From the NCBI RefSeq assembly GCF_003429565.1, contig NZ_QUAK01000234.1:75664-139663 (forward strand): a stretch of 64,000 nucleotides of DNA. Reading direction: 5' to 3'. Shown here piece after piece: positions 42,345 through 50,624 of the stretch; the stretch's first letter is position 1; the number at the start of each line of letters is the position of its first letter. A program made the position numbers and the translations under genes. This DNA comes from Streptomyces triticagri (lineage in GTDB: Bacteria > Actinomycetota > Actinomycetes > Streptomycetales > Streptomycetaceae). The notes beneath the pieces were generated by a model, which had not been told where the DNA came from, ran no database searches, and saw nothing but the letters and a program-made list of their open reading frames with translations.

Positions 42345-42797
42345 ATGAGCATCGTTCAACAGAGCAATGCACGCAGCGGCAGCGGGAACGCCGGCAGCTC
42401 GGGAAATCTCTACGACGTACTCGAACTCATCCTGGACCGCGGCCTCGTCATCGACGCCTTCGTACGCGTCTCCCTCGTCGGCATCGAGATCCTCAAGATC
42501 GATGTGCGGGTGGTCGTCGCCAGCGTCGACACGTATCTCCGCTTCGCCGAGGCCTGCAACCGGCTGGACCTGGAGTCCGGCCGCAAGGCCCCGACCCAGC
42601 TCACCGACATCGTCGGCGAAGCCACCGAGAGCGGCGCCAAGGGCAAGTCGAAGGGCGCCCTCACCGGCGCCGTCGAGGCCTTCACCGAAGGTCTCCAGGG
42701 CAGCCCCGAGGAGGAACCGGAGGAGGAGGAGCGGCGGCCCCGCCGCAAGTCCTCGACGACCGGCAGCCGGCGCGCATCCCCGCGCAGGGAGGAATGA
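42345..42797 (+). CDS. gvpA: Gas vesicle shell protein GvpA, with long C-terminal tail
   Basis: 150 residues. The shell-forming core is about 22-85 (NLYDVLELILDRGLVIDAFVRVSLVGIEILKIDVRVVVASVDTYLRF). Canonical GvpA is about 70 residues; here a tail of some 65 residues follows, first neutral, then an acidic EEEPEEEE patch and a basic RRPRRKSS end. The tail would lie outside a vesicle wall or prevent tight packing. AAGGAAG precedes the ATG. Confidence 0.9.
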   Translation: MSIVQQSNARSGSGNAGSSGNLYDVLELILDRGLVIDAFVRVSLVGIEILKIDVRVVVASVDTYLRFAEACNRLDLESGRKAPTQLTDIVGEATESGAKGKSKGALTGAVEAFTEGLQGSPEEEPEEEERRPRRKSSTTGSRRASPRREE

Positions 42798-42800
42798 CCG

Positions 42801-43514
42801 ATGCCCATCTACGTCTACGCCGTCACCCGCGCCGATCATCCACTGCGTCTCGAAGGGCTGCAGGGCGTCGGCGACCCACCCTCCGAACTCCGGTACCTCG
42901 CCACGAAGGAGCTGGCCGCCGTCGTCGGCGACGCACCGCCGGAACTGCGGGCCAAACGCCGCGACCTCATGGCCCACCAGCTCGTACTGGAGCGCCTGAT
43001 GGCGGACGGTGCCGCGCTGCCGATGCGGTTCGGTCTGCTCGGACCCGACGACGACGCTGTGCTCGGCGTACTCGAGGAACAGCGCGACGCCTACCGCCGG
43101 CGGCTCGAAGAGCTGGACGGCTGCCTGGAGTACAACCTCAAGGTCGCCCGGGACGAGCGGGACCTGCTGCACGAGATCCTCACCGGGTCGCCGGAGGCCC
43201 GCCGGCTCGACGCGTACACCAGGGAGCATCCCGAGGCACAGGGCGACAAGGTGGCGCTCGGCGAACTGCTCATGCAGGAGGCGCAGCAGCGCGAGCGCAC
43301 CGAGGCGGAAGGCCTGGTGGACCGGCTGGCCCCGTCCGCACTGCGCACCGCGGCGGCGGACCCGACCGCGGCGCACTTCCTCAATGTGTCGTTCCTCGTC
43401 GAGCGGGACCGGGCCACCGCGCTGTCGGAGGCCGTGCACCAGGAGGCGGAACGGTGCGGCGACTCCTACGACTTCACGCTCAGCGGACCGCTCCCGCCGT
43501 ACAGCTTCGTCTGA
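42801..43514 (+). CDS. gvpF: Gas vesicle protein GvpF (GvpF/L family)
   Basis: 237 residues, starting IYVYAVTRADHPL and ending GPLPPYSFV, the two conserved ends of GvpF/L proteins. GAALPMRFG and the middle coiled segment with Y-N-L-K-V also fit. GvpF/L proteins bind GvpA and act early in assembly. It starts 3 bases after gvpA, so the two are probably translated together. Confidence 0.92.
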   Translation: MPIYVYAVTRADHPLRLEGLQGVGDPPSELRYLATKELAAVVGDAPPELRAKRRDLMAHQLVLERLMADGAALPMRFGLLGPDDDAVLGVLEEQRDAYRRRLEELDGCLEYNLKVARDERDLLHEILTGSPEARRLDAYTREHPEAQGDKVALGELLMQEAQQRERTEAEGLVDRLAPSALRTAAADPTAAHFLNVSFLVERDRATALSEAVHQEAERCGDSYDFTLSGPLPPYSFV

Positions 43515-43543
43515 ACTCGGCGCCGCAGAACGGAGATTCAGCC

Positions 43544-43813
43544 ATGGGACTCCTCACGCAAGTCCTCACCCTGCCCCTCGCGCCGGTACGCGGCAGTCTC
43601 TGGGTCGTCGACCAGGTGATCGCGGCCGCCGAGCGCGAGTATTACGACCCCGAGCCCGTACTGCGTGAACTCGCCGCACTGGAAAGGGAGTTGCTCGAGG
43701 GACGCATCGGCGACGAAGAGTTCGAGCGGAGCGAGAGCGCACTGCTCGACCGGCTGGAGGAATGCCAGGCACATCGGCCGGACGCCCCGGGCATCCATCG
43801 CATCGACACCTGA
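43544..43813 (+). CDS. gvpG: Gas vesicle protein GvpG
   Basis: 89 residues with the GvpG opening LLTQVLTLPLAPVRGSLWVVDQV and a helical acidic rest (LRELAALERELLEGRIGDEEFERSESALLDRLEE). GvpG is a small assembly factor thought to bind GvpF and GvpA. The ATG at 43544 stands 29 bases after the gvpF stop with CGGAG upstream. Confidence 0.9.
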   Translation: MGLLTQVLTLPLAPVRGSLWVVDQVIAAAEREYYDPEPVLRELAALERELLEGRIGDEEFERSESALLDRLEECQAHRPDAPGIHRIDT

Positions 43814-43838
43814 CCGAGCCCCGAAGAGGTGCAGACAC

Positions 43839-44510
43839 ATGACAGGCAACGTCAAGACCGGCGTGGCCCTGGTGGGCGGATACCTGCTGGGCCGCACGAA
43901 GAAGGCCAGGATGGCCATCGGCCTCGGTATGTTCCTGGCCGGCCGCAAACTGGATCTCGACCCGGCCAGGCTCGGCAAGCTGGTGGCCAACTCGCCGGTG
44001 CTCGGGGGCCTCAACGACCAGGTCCGCAAGGAGCTGGTGGAGGCCACGAAGACCGCGGCGACGGGCGCGCTCACCAAGCGCGCGACCGGACTCGCGGACT
44101 CGCTGCAGGACAGGACCCGGGCGCTGAACGATCCGCTCCGGGGGCGCGGCGAGACCGGCGAGGAGGACGACGGCCGGGACGAGGAGTCCGGCCCTGACGA
44201 GGGCCTCGCCGACGCACCGGCGGCAGGAGCGGCTGGAGCGGCCGACGCGGCCGCCGAGGCCCGCGACGAGGACGAGAAGCCGCCGCCGCGCCGCCGGGCC
44301 GCCGGGAAGACGGCGGGCGGGGGCGCGGGCAAGGCCCCGGCCAAGTCCGCCCGCACCGGGTCCCGGACGGCGTCGTCCGGCCGGACCAAGAGCCCGGCAG
44401 GCTCCGCACGCAAGAGCGCGGCCGGTGCCGCGACGAAGTCCGCGTCCAAGGCGGGCAAGAAGACCACCAGCGGTGCCCGCAAGTCCCGGGGAGGCGGCAG
44501 CAATGGCTGA
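43839..44510 (+). CDS. gvpY: GvpY-like protein with Lys/Ala-rich tail
   Basis: 223 residues. The first 90 hold TGVALVGGYLLGRTKKARMAIGLGMFLAG, a hydrophobic segment, then a helix. After an acidic linker the last 80 residues are Lys/Arg/Ala/Ser/Gly-rich, like a histone H1 tail. Position in the cluster identifies it as GvpY, found in actinobacteria; the function is unknown. The gene overlaps gvpZ by 8 bases. Confidence 0.8.
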   Translation: MTGNVKTGVALVGGYLLGRTKKARMAIGLGMFLAGRKLDLDPARLGKLVANSPVLGGLNDQVRKELVEATKTAATGALTKRATGLADSLQDRTRALNDPLRGRGETGEEDDGRDEESGPDEGLADAPAAGAAGAADAAAEARDEDEKPPPRRRAAGKTAGGGAGKAPAKSARTGSRTASSGRTKSPAGSARKSAAGAATKSASKAGKKTTSGARKSRGGGSNG

Positions 44511-45678
44511 CTCCACCGTGAGCAGGCTGAAGGGCGAGATCGCGAAGAACCCCGCCACGGAACGCCTCAAGGGCGAACTGCAGAACTACCTGCGCGCCCG
44601 CGCCACGCACGCCGTCGGCAACCTCGGCCAGAAGCTCGGCGACGGCATCGGGAAACTGGCCGACCCCGGCGGCGCGACAGGAGCCGGCGGCATCGCATCG
44701 GACCTGGCGAAGGGCGGAAAGGCCCTGGGCGAGGGCAAGTCACCCGCACAGGCCGCCATGAAGGTCGGCGCCTCCCACCTCAAGGACACCGTCAAGGAGA
44801 AGGTCAGGGGACTGTTCGGCAAGGGCCGCAAGGGCGGCGGCGGAAAGTCCAAGAGCATCACCATCGTCGAGGACATCGACGTGGGTGTGCCGGTCCGTGA
44901 GGCATATGACCAGTGGACCCAGTTCCAGGAGTTCAGCACGTTCGCCAAGGGCGTCGTCAGCGTCGAGAAGGCCGACGACACCACGAGCAACTGGAAGGTG
45001 AAGGTCGCCAAATCCACCCGCAGTTGGAAGGCGAACGTCACCGAGCAGGTCCCCGACGAACGCATCACCTGGACCACCGAGGGCGCCAAGGGCACCGTCA
45101 AGGGCGTCGTGACCTTCCACCGCATCACGGACGACCTGACCCGGGTGCTCCTCGTCCTCGAGTACTTCCCGAAGGGCCTCTTCGAGAAGACCGGCAACAT
45201 CTGGCGCGCCCAGGGCCGCCGCGCCCGCCTCGACCTCAAGCTCTACCGCAAGTTCATCATGATGCGGGGCGAGGCCTCCGACGGCTGGCGCGGCGAGATC
45301 CGGGACGGCGAGGTCGTACTCGATCACGACGAAGCCCTCGAGCAGGAGGACGACCGGACGGGCGAGGGCGATGCCGACGACCGTCCTGCCGACGAGTACG
45401 ACGAGGATGCCCTGCAGGACGACGCGCCCGACGACGAGGACCTCTCTGAGGGTGAGCACGACGACGACTTCGACGACGAGGCCCCGCAGGACGAGGAAGA
45501 ACCTGCCGAGGACGAGGACCTGCCGGAGGACGAGTACGAGGCAGGGGACGAGTACGACGACGAGGAGGCGGGCCCCGAGGACGTCGACGCCGACGAGACC
45601 CGGGACGAAGCCGAGCAGGAGGAGGCGGCGCCGCCCCGCTCCCGCCGGCGCCGCACTCCCGCGACGGCCCGTCGCTGA
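44503..45678 (+). CDS. gvpZ: GvpZ-like SRPBCC protein with acidic tail
   Basis: 391 residues. Residues about 1-115 are Gly/Lys-rich and helical. About 120-270 form an SRPBCC (START/polyketide-cyclase-like) domain (IDVGVPVREAYDQWTQFQEFSTFAKGV to VTFHRITDDLTRVLLVLEYFPKGLFEK). A tail of some 110 residues, roughly half Asp/Glu, ends in RSRRRRTPATARR. Such a fold may bind a lipid or the shell. The role in vesicle formation is unknown. Its tail charge is the opposite of the GvpY tail. Confidence 0.8.
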   Translation: MADSTVSRLKGEIAKNPATERLKGELQNYLRARATHAVGNLGQKLGDGIGKLADPGGATGAGGIASDLAKGGKALGEGKSPAQAAMKVGASHLKDTVKEKVRGLFGKGRKGGGGKSKSITIVEDIDVGVPVREAYDQWTQFQEFSTFAKGVVSVEKADDTTSNWKVKVAKSTRSWKANVTEQVPDERITWTTEGAKGTVKGVVTFHRITDDLTRVLLVLEYFPKGLFEKTGNIWRAQGRRARLDLKLYRKFIMMRGEASDGWRGEIRDGEVVLDHDEALEQEDDRTGEGDADDRPADEYDEDALQDDAPDDEDLSEGEHDDDFDDEAPQDEEEPAEDEDLPEDEYEAGDEYDDEEAGPEDVDADETRDEAEQEEAAPPRSRRRRTPATARR

Positions 45679-45710
45679 CGCGCCGCAGCACTCGGAGAGG
45701 GTGATCCCAG

Positions 45711-46136
45711 GTGTCCGATCCGCTGCCCGGCCGAGCGGGGCCGGGGCCCGCACACGGACTGTCCCCGTACCCGCAGCAAGGTTCGTCCGCCAACCTCGCC
45801 GACATCCTCGAGAGGGTGCTCGACAAGGGCATCGTGATCGCGGGCGACATCCAGATCAATCTGCTCGACATCGAGCTCCTGACCATCAAACTGCGGCTGC
45901 TCGTCGCCTCGGTGGACAAGGCCAAGGAGATGGGCATCGACTGGTGGGAGAACGACCCCTCGCTCTCCTCGCAGGCCCGGCCGCCGAGGGAGGTCCGGAG
46001 CCGGACGCACGAGTCGGCGCCGTCCGCCGAACTCGAGAGGGAGAACAGCGCCCTGCGCACCGAACTCGCCGCACTGCGCTCCGCCGTGGACGCCGACGAG
46101 GCATCCCGCACACACGGGCGCGAGGAGGACGCATGA
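45711..46136 (+). CDS. gvpJ: Gas vesicle protein GvpJ
   Basis: 141 residues. The GvpA-like core reads NLADILERVLDKGIVIAGDIQINLLDIELLTIKLRLLVASVDKAKEMGIDWW, with the WW end that marks GvpJ rather than GvpA. A coiled-coil-like tail (AELERENSALRTELAALRSAV) follows. GvpJ is thought to nucleate or cap vesicles. The GTG at 45711 follows GGAGAGG. The stop overlaps the gvpL start (ATGA). Confidence 0.92.
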   Translation: MSDPLPGRAGPGPAHGLSPYPQQGSSANLADILERVLDKGIVIAGDIQINLLDIELLTIKLRLLVASVDKAKEMGIDWWENDPSLSSQARPPREVRSRTHESAPSAELERENSALRTELAALRSAVDADEASRTHGREEDA

Positions 46137-46954
46137 TGTCCGCCGACACTGTGCCCCAGCTGTCGTACGTGTACGGCGTCGGCATCGCCGGCGAGGCACT
46201 CGACCGGGCGGCGGCACTGCTCCCCGGAGTCGACGGCGGCCGGGTGCGCACGGTGGGCGCGGCCGGCCTCGCCGCGCTCACCTCGTCCGTCCCGGCCGAC
46301 ACCTTCGCCATGGAGGGGCTCAAGGCCCAACTGGAGGATCTGGCCCGCCTGGAGACCGTGGCCCGCACCCATGACGCGGTCGTCGAGGCCGCCAGCGCGC
46401 ACACCACGGTCCTGCCGATGCGCCTGGCGACCGTCTACCACGACGACCGCCGGGTGGCCGCCATGCTGACCGACCGCGCGGCGGAACTCGGCGCGCTGCT
46501 GCGCCAGTTGGCGGGACATGTGGAACTGGGCGTCAAGGTGTACGCCGACGTGCGGGAGGCCGCGGCACCTGCGCCGGCCACCGCGGACGAGGCGGCCGCC
46601 GAGATGAGCCCCGGGCGCGCCTACCTGCAACACCGGCGCGCCGAACGGCGCACGCACAGTGATGTGCACCGGGCGGCGGCCTCGGTCGCCGCACAAGCCG
46701 CTGCGCGCGTCGCCGGATGTGCCGTGCTGCGTATGGCACACCGGCCCCAGCGGGGCGAACTGGCCCCGGCCACGGGGGAGAACGTGGTCAACGAGGCCTA
46801 CCTGGTCCCGGCCGGCCGGGTCGAGGAGTTCCGTACCGCACTCGCCGGCCTCGACGACGAGGCCCCCGGTGTCCATCTGGAGATCACCGGGCCGTGGGCG
46901 CCCTACTCGTTCGCCACCCCGCCCGAGCCGGACGGGCCGTCCGATGCGCAGTGA
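46133..46954 (+). CDS. gvpL: Gas vesicle protein GvpL (GvpF/L family)
   Basis: 273 residues with the GvpF/L layout: LSYVYGVGIAGEA at the start, AHTTVLPMRLATVYHDD, NEAYLVPAGRVEEF and GPWAPYSFATPP at the end. It is the second GvpF/L paralogue of the cluster. It overlaps gvpJ by 4 and gvpS by 11 bases. Confidence 0.92.
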   Translation: MMSADTVPQLSYVYGVGIAGEALDRAAALLPGVDGGRVRTVGAAGLAALTSSVPADTFAMEGLKAQLEDLARLETVARTHDAVVEAASAHTTVLPMRLATVYHDDRRVAAMLTDRAAELGALLRQLAGHVELGVKVYADVREAAAPAPATADEAAAEMSPGRAYLQHRRAERRTHSDVHRAAASVAAQAAARVAGCAVLRMAHRPQRGELAPATGENVVNEAYLVPAGRVEEFRTALAGLDDEAPGVHLEITGPWAPYSFATPPEPDGPSDAQ

Positions 46955-47153
46955 CGTCCCCGGCCGCGACCCGGACATCGAGCAGCTCGCGGGACGCCAG
47001 GTCGCGCTCATCGACCTGCTCGACCGGCTGCTGGCCGGCGGTGTCGTACTGACCGGAGATCTGGTCCTGTCCGTGGCCGGCGTGGATCTGGTGCACATCG
47101 ATCTGCGCGCGGTCATCCACTCCGTCACCGCCGACGATCCGCCGCCGTGGTGA
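46944..47153 (+). CDS. gvpS: Gas vesicle protein GvpS
   Basis: 69 residues, almost only the GvpA-like core (VALIDLLDRLLAGGVVLTGDLVLSVAGVDLVHIDLRAVIHSV). GvpS is a minor GvpA homologue of actinobacterial and Bacillus clusters. It begins inside the end of gvpL, so translation is coupled. Confidence 0.88.
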   Translation: MRSDVPGRDPDIEQLAGRQVALIDLLDRLLAGGVVLTGDLVLSVAGVDLVHIDLRAVIHSVTADDPPPW

Positions 47154-47189
47154 GCGCCCGGCGGGAACGGCACGACCGCGGAGGTATCG

Positions 47190-47600
47190 ATGGGCAAGCC
47201 CGTACCGCCTCAACAGCCTTTGTACGACCGCCGGTTGGACGAGGTCGCCGCGGCTGCGACGCGCGCCTTCGCTCTCGTACCGGCCCGGAGCGCTGACGAG
47301 CGCAGGCGCCCCGGCACGACCGCCGGGCGCCTGGGTACCGACCCCGACACCGTGGAACGCGACCTGATCAAACTCGTCCTGACCATCGTCGAGCTCCTGC
47401 GGCAGCTGATGGAACGCACAGCACTGCACCGGGTCGACGAAGGCGACCTCACCGAGGAGCAGGAGGAGCGCATCGGGACGACCCTGATGATCCTGCAGGA
47501 CCGGATGGCGGAACTCTGCGAGCGCTACGACCTCACGCTGGCCGATCTGAACCTGGATCTCGGGCCGTTGGGCTCCCTGCTGCCACCCGAAGGCAGCTGA
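47190..47600 (+). CDS. gvpK: Gas vesicle protein GvpK
   Basis: 136 residues. The conserved part is RDLIKLVLTIVELLRQLMERTALHRVDEGDLTEEQEERIGTTLMILQDRMAELCERYDLTLADLNLDLGPLGSLL. GvpK is a small essential assembly protein. It closes the cluster. No gvpN ATPase or gvpC gene is present in the window. Confidence 0.92.
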   Translation: MGKPVPPQQPLYDRRLDEVAAAATRAFALVPARSADERRRPGTTAGRLGTDPDTVERDLIKLVLTIVELLRQLMERTALHRVDEGDLTEEQEERIGTTLMILQDRMAELCERYDLTLADLNLDLGPLGSLLPPEGS

Positions 47601-47681
47601 TCCCGCACCCGAGTGACGCGAGGCACCCAAGTCGTGCGCTCCCCTGAGTATCACCGGGAGTCGAACGGAAACCCGGAGCCC

Positions 47682-48119
47682 ATGACTGCAGAGAACCGGA
47701 CCAACAGCAAGTCCGACACGGCCCCCGCCCGGGCGGCCTCCGACGAGAAGGACGGCGCCGGCAACGGCGTCGCGTCGCCAGTCGCCAAGGGCCGGTCCAC
47801 CGCCGAGAAGGGAGCGGCGAAGGCCGCGGCACAGCCCGAACAGACGGTGTCGAAGGCGAAGGAGGCGGCCGGCGCCGGTCTGGAGAACGGCAGGCAGGCG
47901 CTCAGCGCCACCGCCGGACAGGTCACCTCGACGGCCGTCACCGCCTGGAGTGTGGTCAAGCACCGCAAGGCGATCGTCACCGGCACCGCCGCCGGCCTCG
48001 CCGGCATGCTGGGCGGAGCCTTCCTCCTCGGCAGGCGCTCGGCAGAGCGGAACAGCACCTGGGCGACCTGGCGCAGGACCGCCCGCGACACCGCACGGAG
48101 CGCCCTGCACCGGAAGTAG
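47682..48119 (+). CDS. Ala-rich membrane protein downstream of gvpK, unknown
   Basis: A 145-residue protein. A disordered Lys/Ala/Glu-rich N-terminal two-thirds precedes one glycine-zipper-like hydrophobic helix (AIVTGTAAGLAGMLGGAFLLGRRSAERN) and a basic end. I recognise no named family. It lies 81 bases after gvpK on the same strand and may share its transcript, so a link of vesicles to membrane is conceivable but not shown. Confidence 0.6.
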   Translation: MTAENRTNSKSDTAPARAASDEKDGAGNGVASPVAKGRSTAEKGAAKAAAQPEQTVSKAKEAAGAGLENGRQALSATAGQVTSTAVTAWSVVKHRKAIVTGTAAGLAGMLGGAFLLGRRSAERNSTWATWRRTARDTARSALHRK

Positions 48120-48265
48120 CGGCCGCGCGCCGCTCCGCGCGGACGGCGGCGCCGCGCCGCTGAGCCGTCCGGCTGCCGTCCGGCGCGGTGGGGTGTACCC
48201 CGGGTGACCCTCGGGCGTACGGTGCGAGGCGTCCTGACGTCGTAGATGCGAAGGAGTCGCGCCGC

Positions 48266-49558
48266 GTGCGTACTGGTCCCCTGGCTGCCGCCCTCGGTCT
48301 TGTTTCGGTCGCCGCCCTCACCGTCCTCGCTCCCGCCACCACGCATGCGGCGGAGCGCCCCGCCGAGCGGACGCACTGCCCGCAGCTCTCGTCCGAACTC
48401 GACTGGTACGGCGGGAACAAGCAGCATCTGCAGCGAGTGATCGACGAGCGCGGCAGATGTACCGGCCCCGGCCTCCGGCACGGCGACCGCCCGGTCGCGG
48501 TCTTCGACTGGGACAACACCGTCACCAAGAACGACATCACCGACCTGGCCATCGCCTGGGCCCTCAAGCACGACAAGATCCTGCGTCCGGCCCGCTGGGC
48601 CGACTCCAGCCCGTGGATGACCGCGGAGGCCGACCGCACCCTGACCGAGGCCTGCGGCACGGACGTCCCGGTCGGTGAACCGCTGCCCACCTCCACCAAC
48701 ACCGCCTGCACGGACGAGATCTTCTCGATCCGCAGCGAGGCGAAGCTGATGAACGGCAACGACGCCTTCGAGGGCGACTGGAACAGCCGCCGCACGCTGC
48801 CCGAGTACGCCTGGGTGCCGCAGCTCTTCGCCGGTCACACCGAGGCCGAAGTGACCTCGTACGCCCGCAAGTCACGGGCCGAGGCACTGGCCGCACCCGT
48901 CGGTGCCACACAGCAGCTGGGCAGCCACACCCTGCACGCCTACGCCCGCTACAACCCGCAGATCAAGGACCTGATCCGGACCCTGAAGCGGGCCGGATTC
49001 GAGGTGTGGGTCGACTCCGCGGGCGCCACCGCGGTCACCAACGCCTGGACGGGCGGAGTCGGCGTCGACCGCAAGCACACCATCGCCATCCGCAACGTCC
49101 TCGACCAGCAGGGCCGCATCACCTACACCCAGGAAGGCTGCGGCGGTGAACCCGCGAGCAAGGGCGAGGTCATGCCGTACATCGAGGGCAAGCGCTGCTG
49201 GCTCAACGAGAAGGCCTTCGGCATCACAGGACCTGCCGCCTGGGAGAAGCAGCCCGCCGAGCAGCGCCCCGCGATCGGCGCCGGCGACGCGGACACCGAC
49301 GTCACGATCGTCTCCGACGCCACCGGCGCGCACCTCCTGCTCAACCGCAACAAGAACGAAGTCATGTGCCGCGCCTACGACAACGCGGACGGCAACTGGC
49401 TGATCAACCCCATGTTCATCGAGCCGCTGCCCCGCAAGGACGGCGACTACCCCTGCTCCACCACCGGCTACACCAACCCGGACGGCACGCTCGGTCCCGT
49501 ACTGCGCGAGGACGGCAGCGTCATCCCCGACCAGCAGGACACCGTGCACGGAAGCTGA
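48266..49558 (+). CDS. Secreted HAD-family phosphatase (phosphorylcholine phosphatase-like)
   Basis: A 430-residue exported protein. The signal peptide ends near APATTHAAE. The HAD core has motif I FDWDNTVTKND (nucleophile Asp about residue 82), motif II WVDSAGATAV and motif III GAGDADTDVTIV. Size and motifs fit the phosphorylcholine phosphatase-like group of secreted HAD enzymes. If so, it would free choline from the phosphocholine made by the phospholipase C at 3452. The GTG at 48266 has AAGGAG upstream. Confidence 0.8.
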   Translation: MRTGPLAAALGLVSVAALTVLAPATTHAAERPAERTHCPQLSSELDWYGGNKQHLQRVIDERGRCTGPGLRHGDRPVAVFDWDNTVTKNDITDLAIAWALKHDKILRPARWADSSPWMTAEADRTLTEACGTDVPVGEPLPTSTNTACTDEIFSIRSEAKLMNGNDAFEGDWNSRRTLPEYAWVPQLFAGHTEAEVTSYARKSRAEALAAPVGATQQLGSHTLHAYARYNPQIKDLIRTLKRAGFEVWVDSAGATAVTNAWTGGVGVDRKHTIAIRNVLDQQGRITYTQEGCGGEPASKGEVMPYIEGKRCWLNEKAFGITGPAAWEKQPAEQRPAIGAGDADTDVTIVSDATGAHLLLNRNKNEVMCRAYDNADGNWLINPMFIEPLPRKDGDYPCSTTGYTNPDGTLGPVLREDGSVIPDQQDTVHGS

Positions 49559-49574
49559 ACCGAGGTGAGGAGCC

Positions 49575-50507
49575 GTGACCGTGGGACCTTCGCGCACAAC
49601 GGCTCTTCGCCCGGCGGCCGGCCGGCTGCTCGCCGCCGTGCTGCTGCTCGCCTCGACGGCCGCCTGCGGCGGCTCCGGCGGGGAGCGGGACGCGTCGGGC
49701 AGTCCGGAGCGGCCGGCGCCCGACCCGGTCGAGCGTGAGCTCGACGGCAAGCACTACGGCCCTTACGAGGTCCGCACCGACCGCTTCGGCGCGGACGCGG
49801 TCGACGGTGATTTCGGGGGCGGCACCCTGTACCACCCGGTCGGGGGGCCCGCGCCGAGCGGGGACGGCGACAGCCGCCGGCACGGTGTCGTCGCGGCCGC
49901 GCCCGGGCTCGGCGCCGACGAGTCGATGGTCGAGTGGTTCGGTGAACTCCTGGCCTCCCACGGGTTCGTGACGGTCACCCTCAACACCCGCGCCACCGAC
50001 GACACCCCGGACGAGCGTGCGCAGCAGATCCGGTCGGCACTCGGCTACGCGACACGGGACAGTGTCGCCGCGGACCGGACCGACCCCCGACGGCTCGGCG
50101 TACTCGGCCACTCGGCGGGCGGCGGAGGAGCCCTGGTCGCCGCCGCCGAGCATCCCGCCGTCCGGGCCGCGGTGCCGCTCACCCCGTACTACGACGGCAC
50201 ATACGACTGGTCATCGGTCCGCACCCCGACGCTGATCATCGGCGGTGACCAGGACGCGGTCGCCCCGGTCGCCGACCACGCCGAACCGATGTACCGGGGT
50301 ACGGGATCCCGTGAAAAGGCGTATCTCTCCCTGGCCGGCGACCACTTCGTGGCGAACACGCCCGGCGCCCTGGTCGCGGAGCAGACCGTGGCCTGGTTCA
50401 AGCGCTTCGTGGACGGCGATCGCGCCGCGGGCCGTGTGCTGTGCCCGCCTCCCGAACCGGACGGCACCGAACTCCTCGCGGCGAAGCACACCTGCCCGCA
50501 CCGGTGA
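49575..50507 (+). CDS. Lipoprotein alpha/beta hydrolase, LCC/PETase-like
   Basis: A 310-residue hydrolase with a lipobox (STAAC, Cys31). The elbow GHSAGGGGAL has the nucleophile near residue 180; GGDQDAVAP supplies the Asp and GDHFVANTPG the His. Two cysteines near the end (VLCPPP, HTCPHR) match the C-terminal disulfide of the Streptomyces lipase/leaf-compost cutinase group. It is likely a polyester, cutin or triglyceride esterase tied to the membrane, whereas its relatives are secreted. The start GTG follows GTGAGGAG, 16 bases after the phosphatase gene. Confidence 0.82.
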   Translation: MTVGPSRTTALRPAAGRLLAAVLLLASTAACGGSGGERDASGSPERPAPDPVERELDGKHYGPYEVRTDRFGADAVDGDFGGGTLYHPVGGPAPSGDGDSRRHGVVAAAPGLGADESMVEWFGELLASHGFVTVTLNTRATDDTPDERAQQIRSALGYATRDSVAADRTDPRRLGVLGHSAGGGGALVAAAEHPAVRAAVPLTPYYDGTYDWSSVRTPTLIIGGDQDAVAPVADHAEPMYRGTGSREKAYLSLAGDHFVANTPGALVAEQTVAWFKRFVDGDRAAGRVLCPPPEPDGTELLAAKHTCPHR

Positions 50508-50624
50508 CACGCGTCCGTCCGCCGGCCTGTGACCCTCGGGACTCCTAGGTTGACAGCCGCGGCGTGTGCGTGGCTACGCTCCGCCCGTAGGACCAGGGGG
50601 AATGGGGCCAGGGGGAATCGGGGG

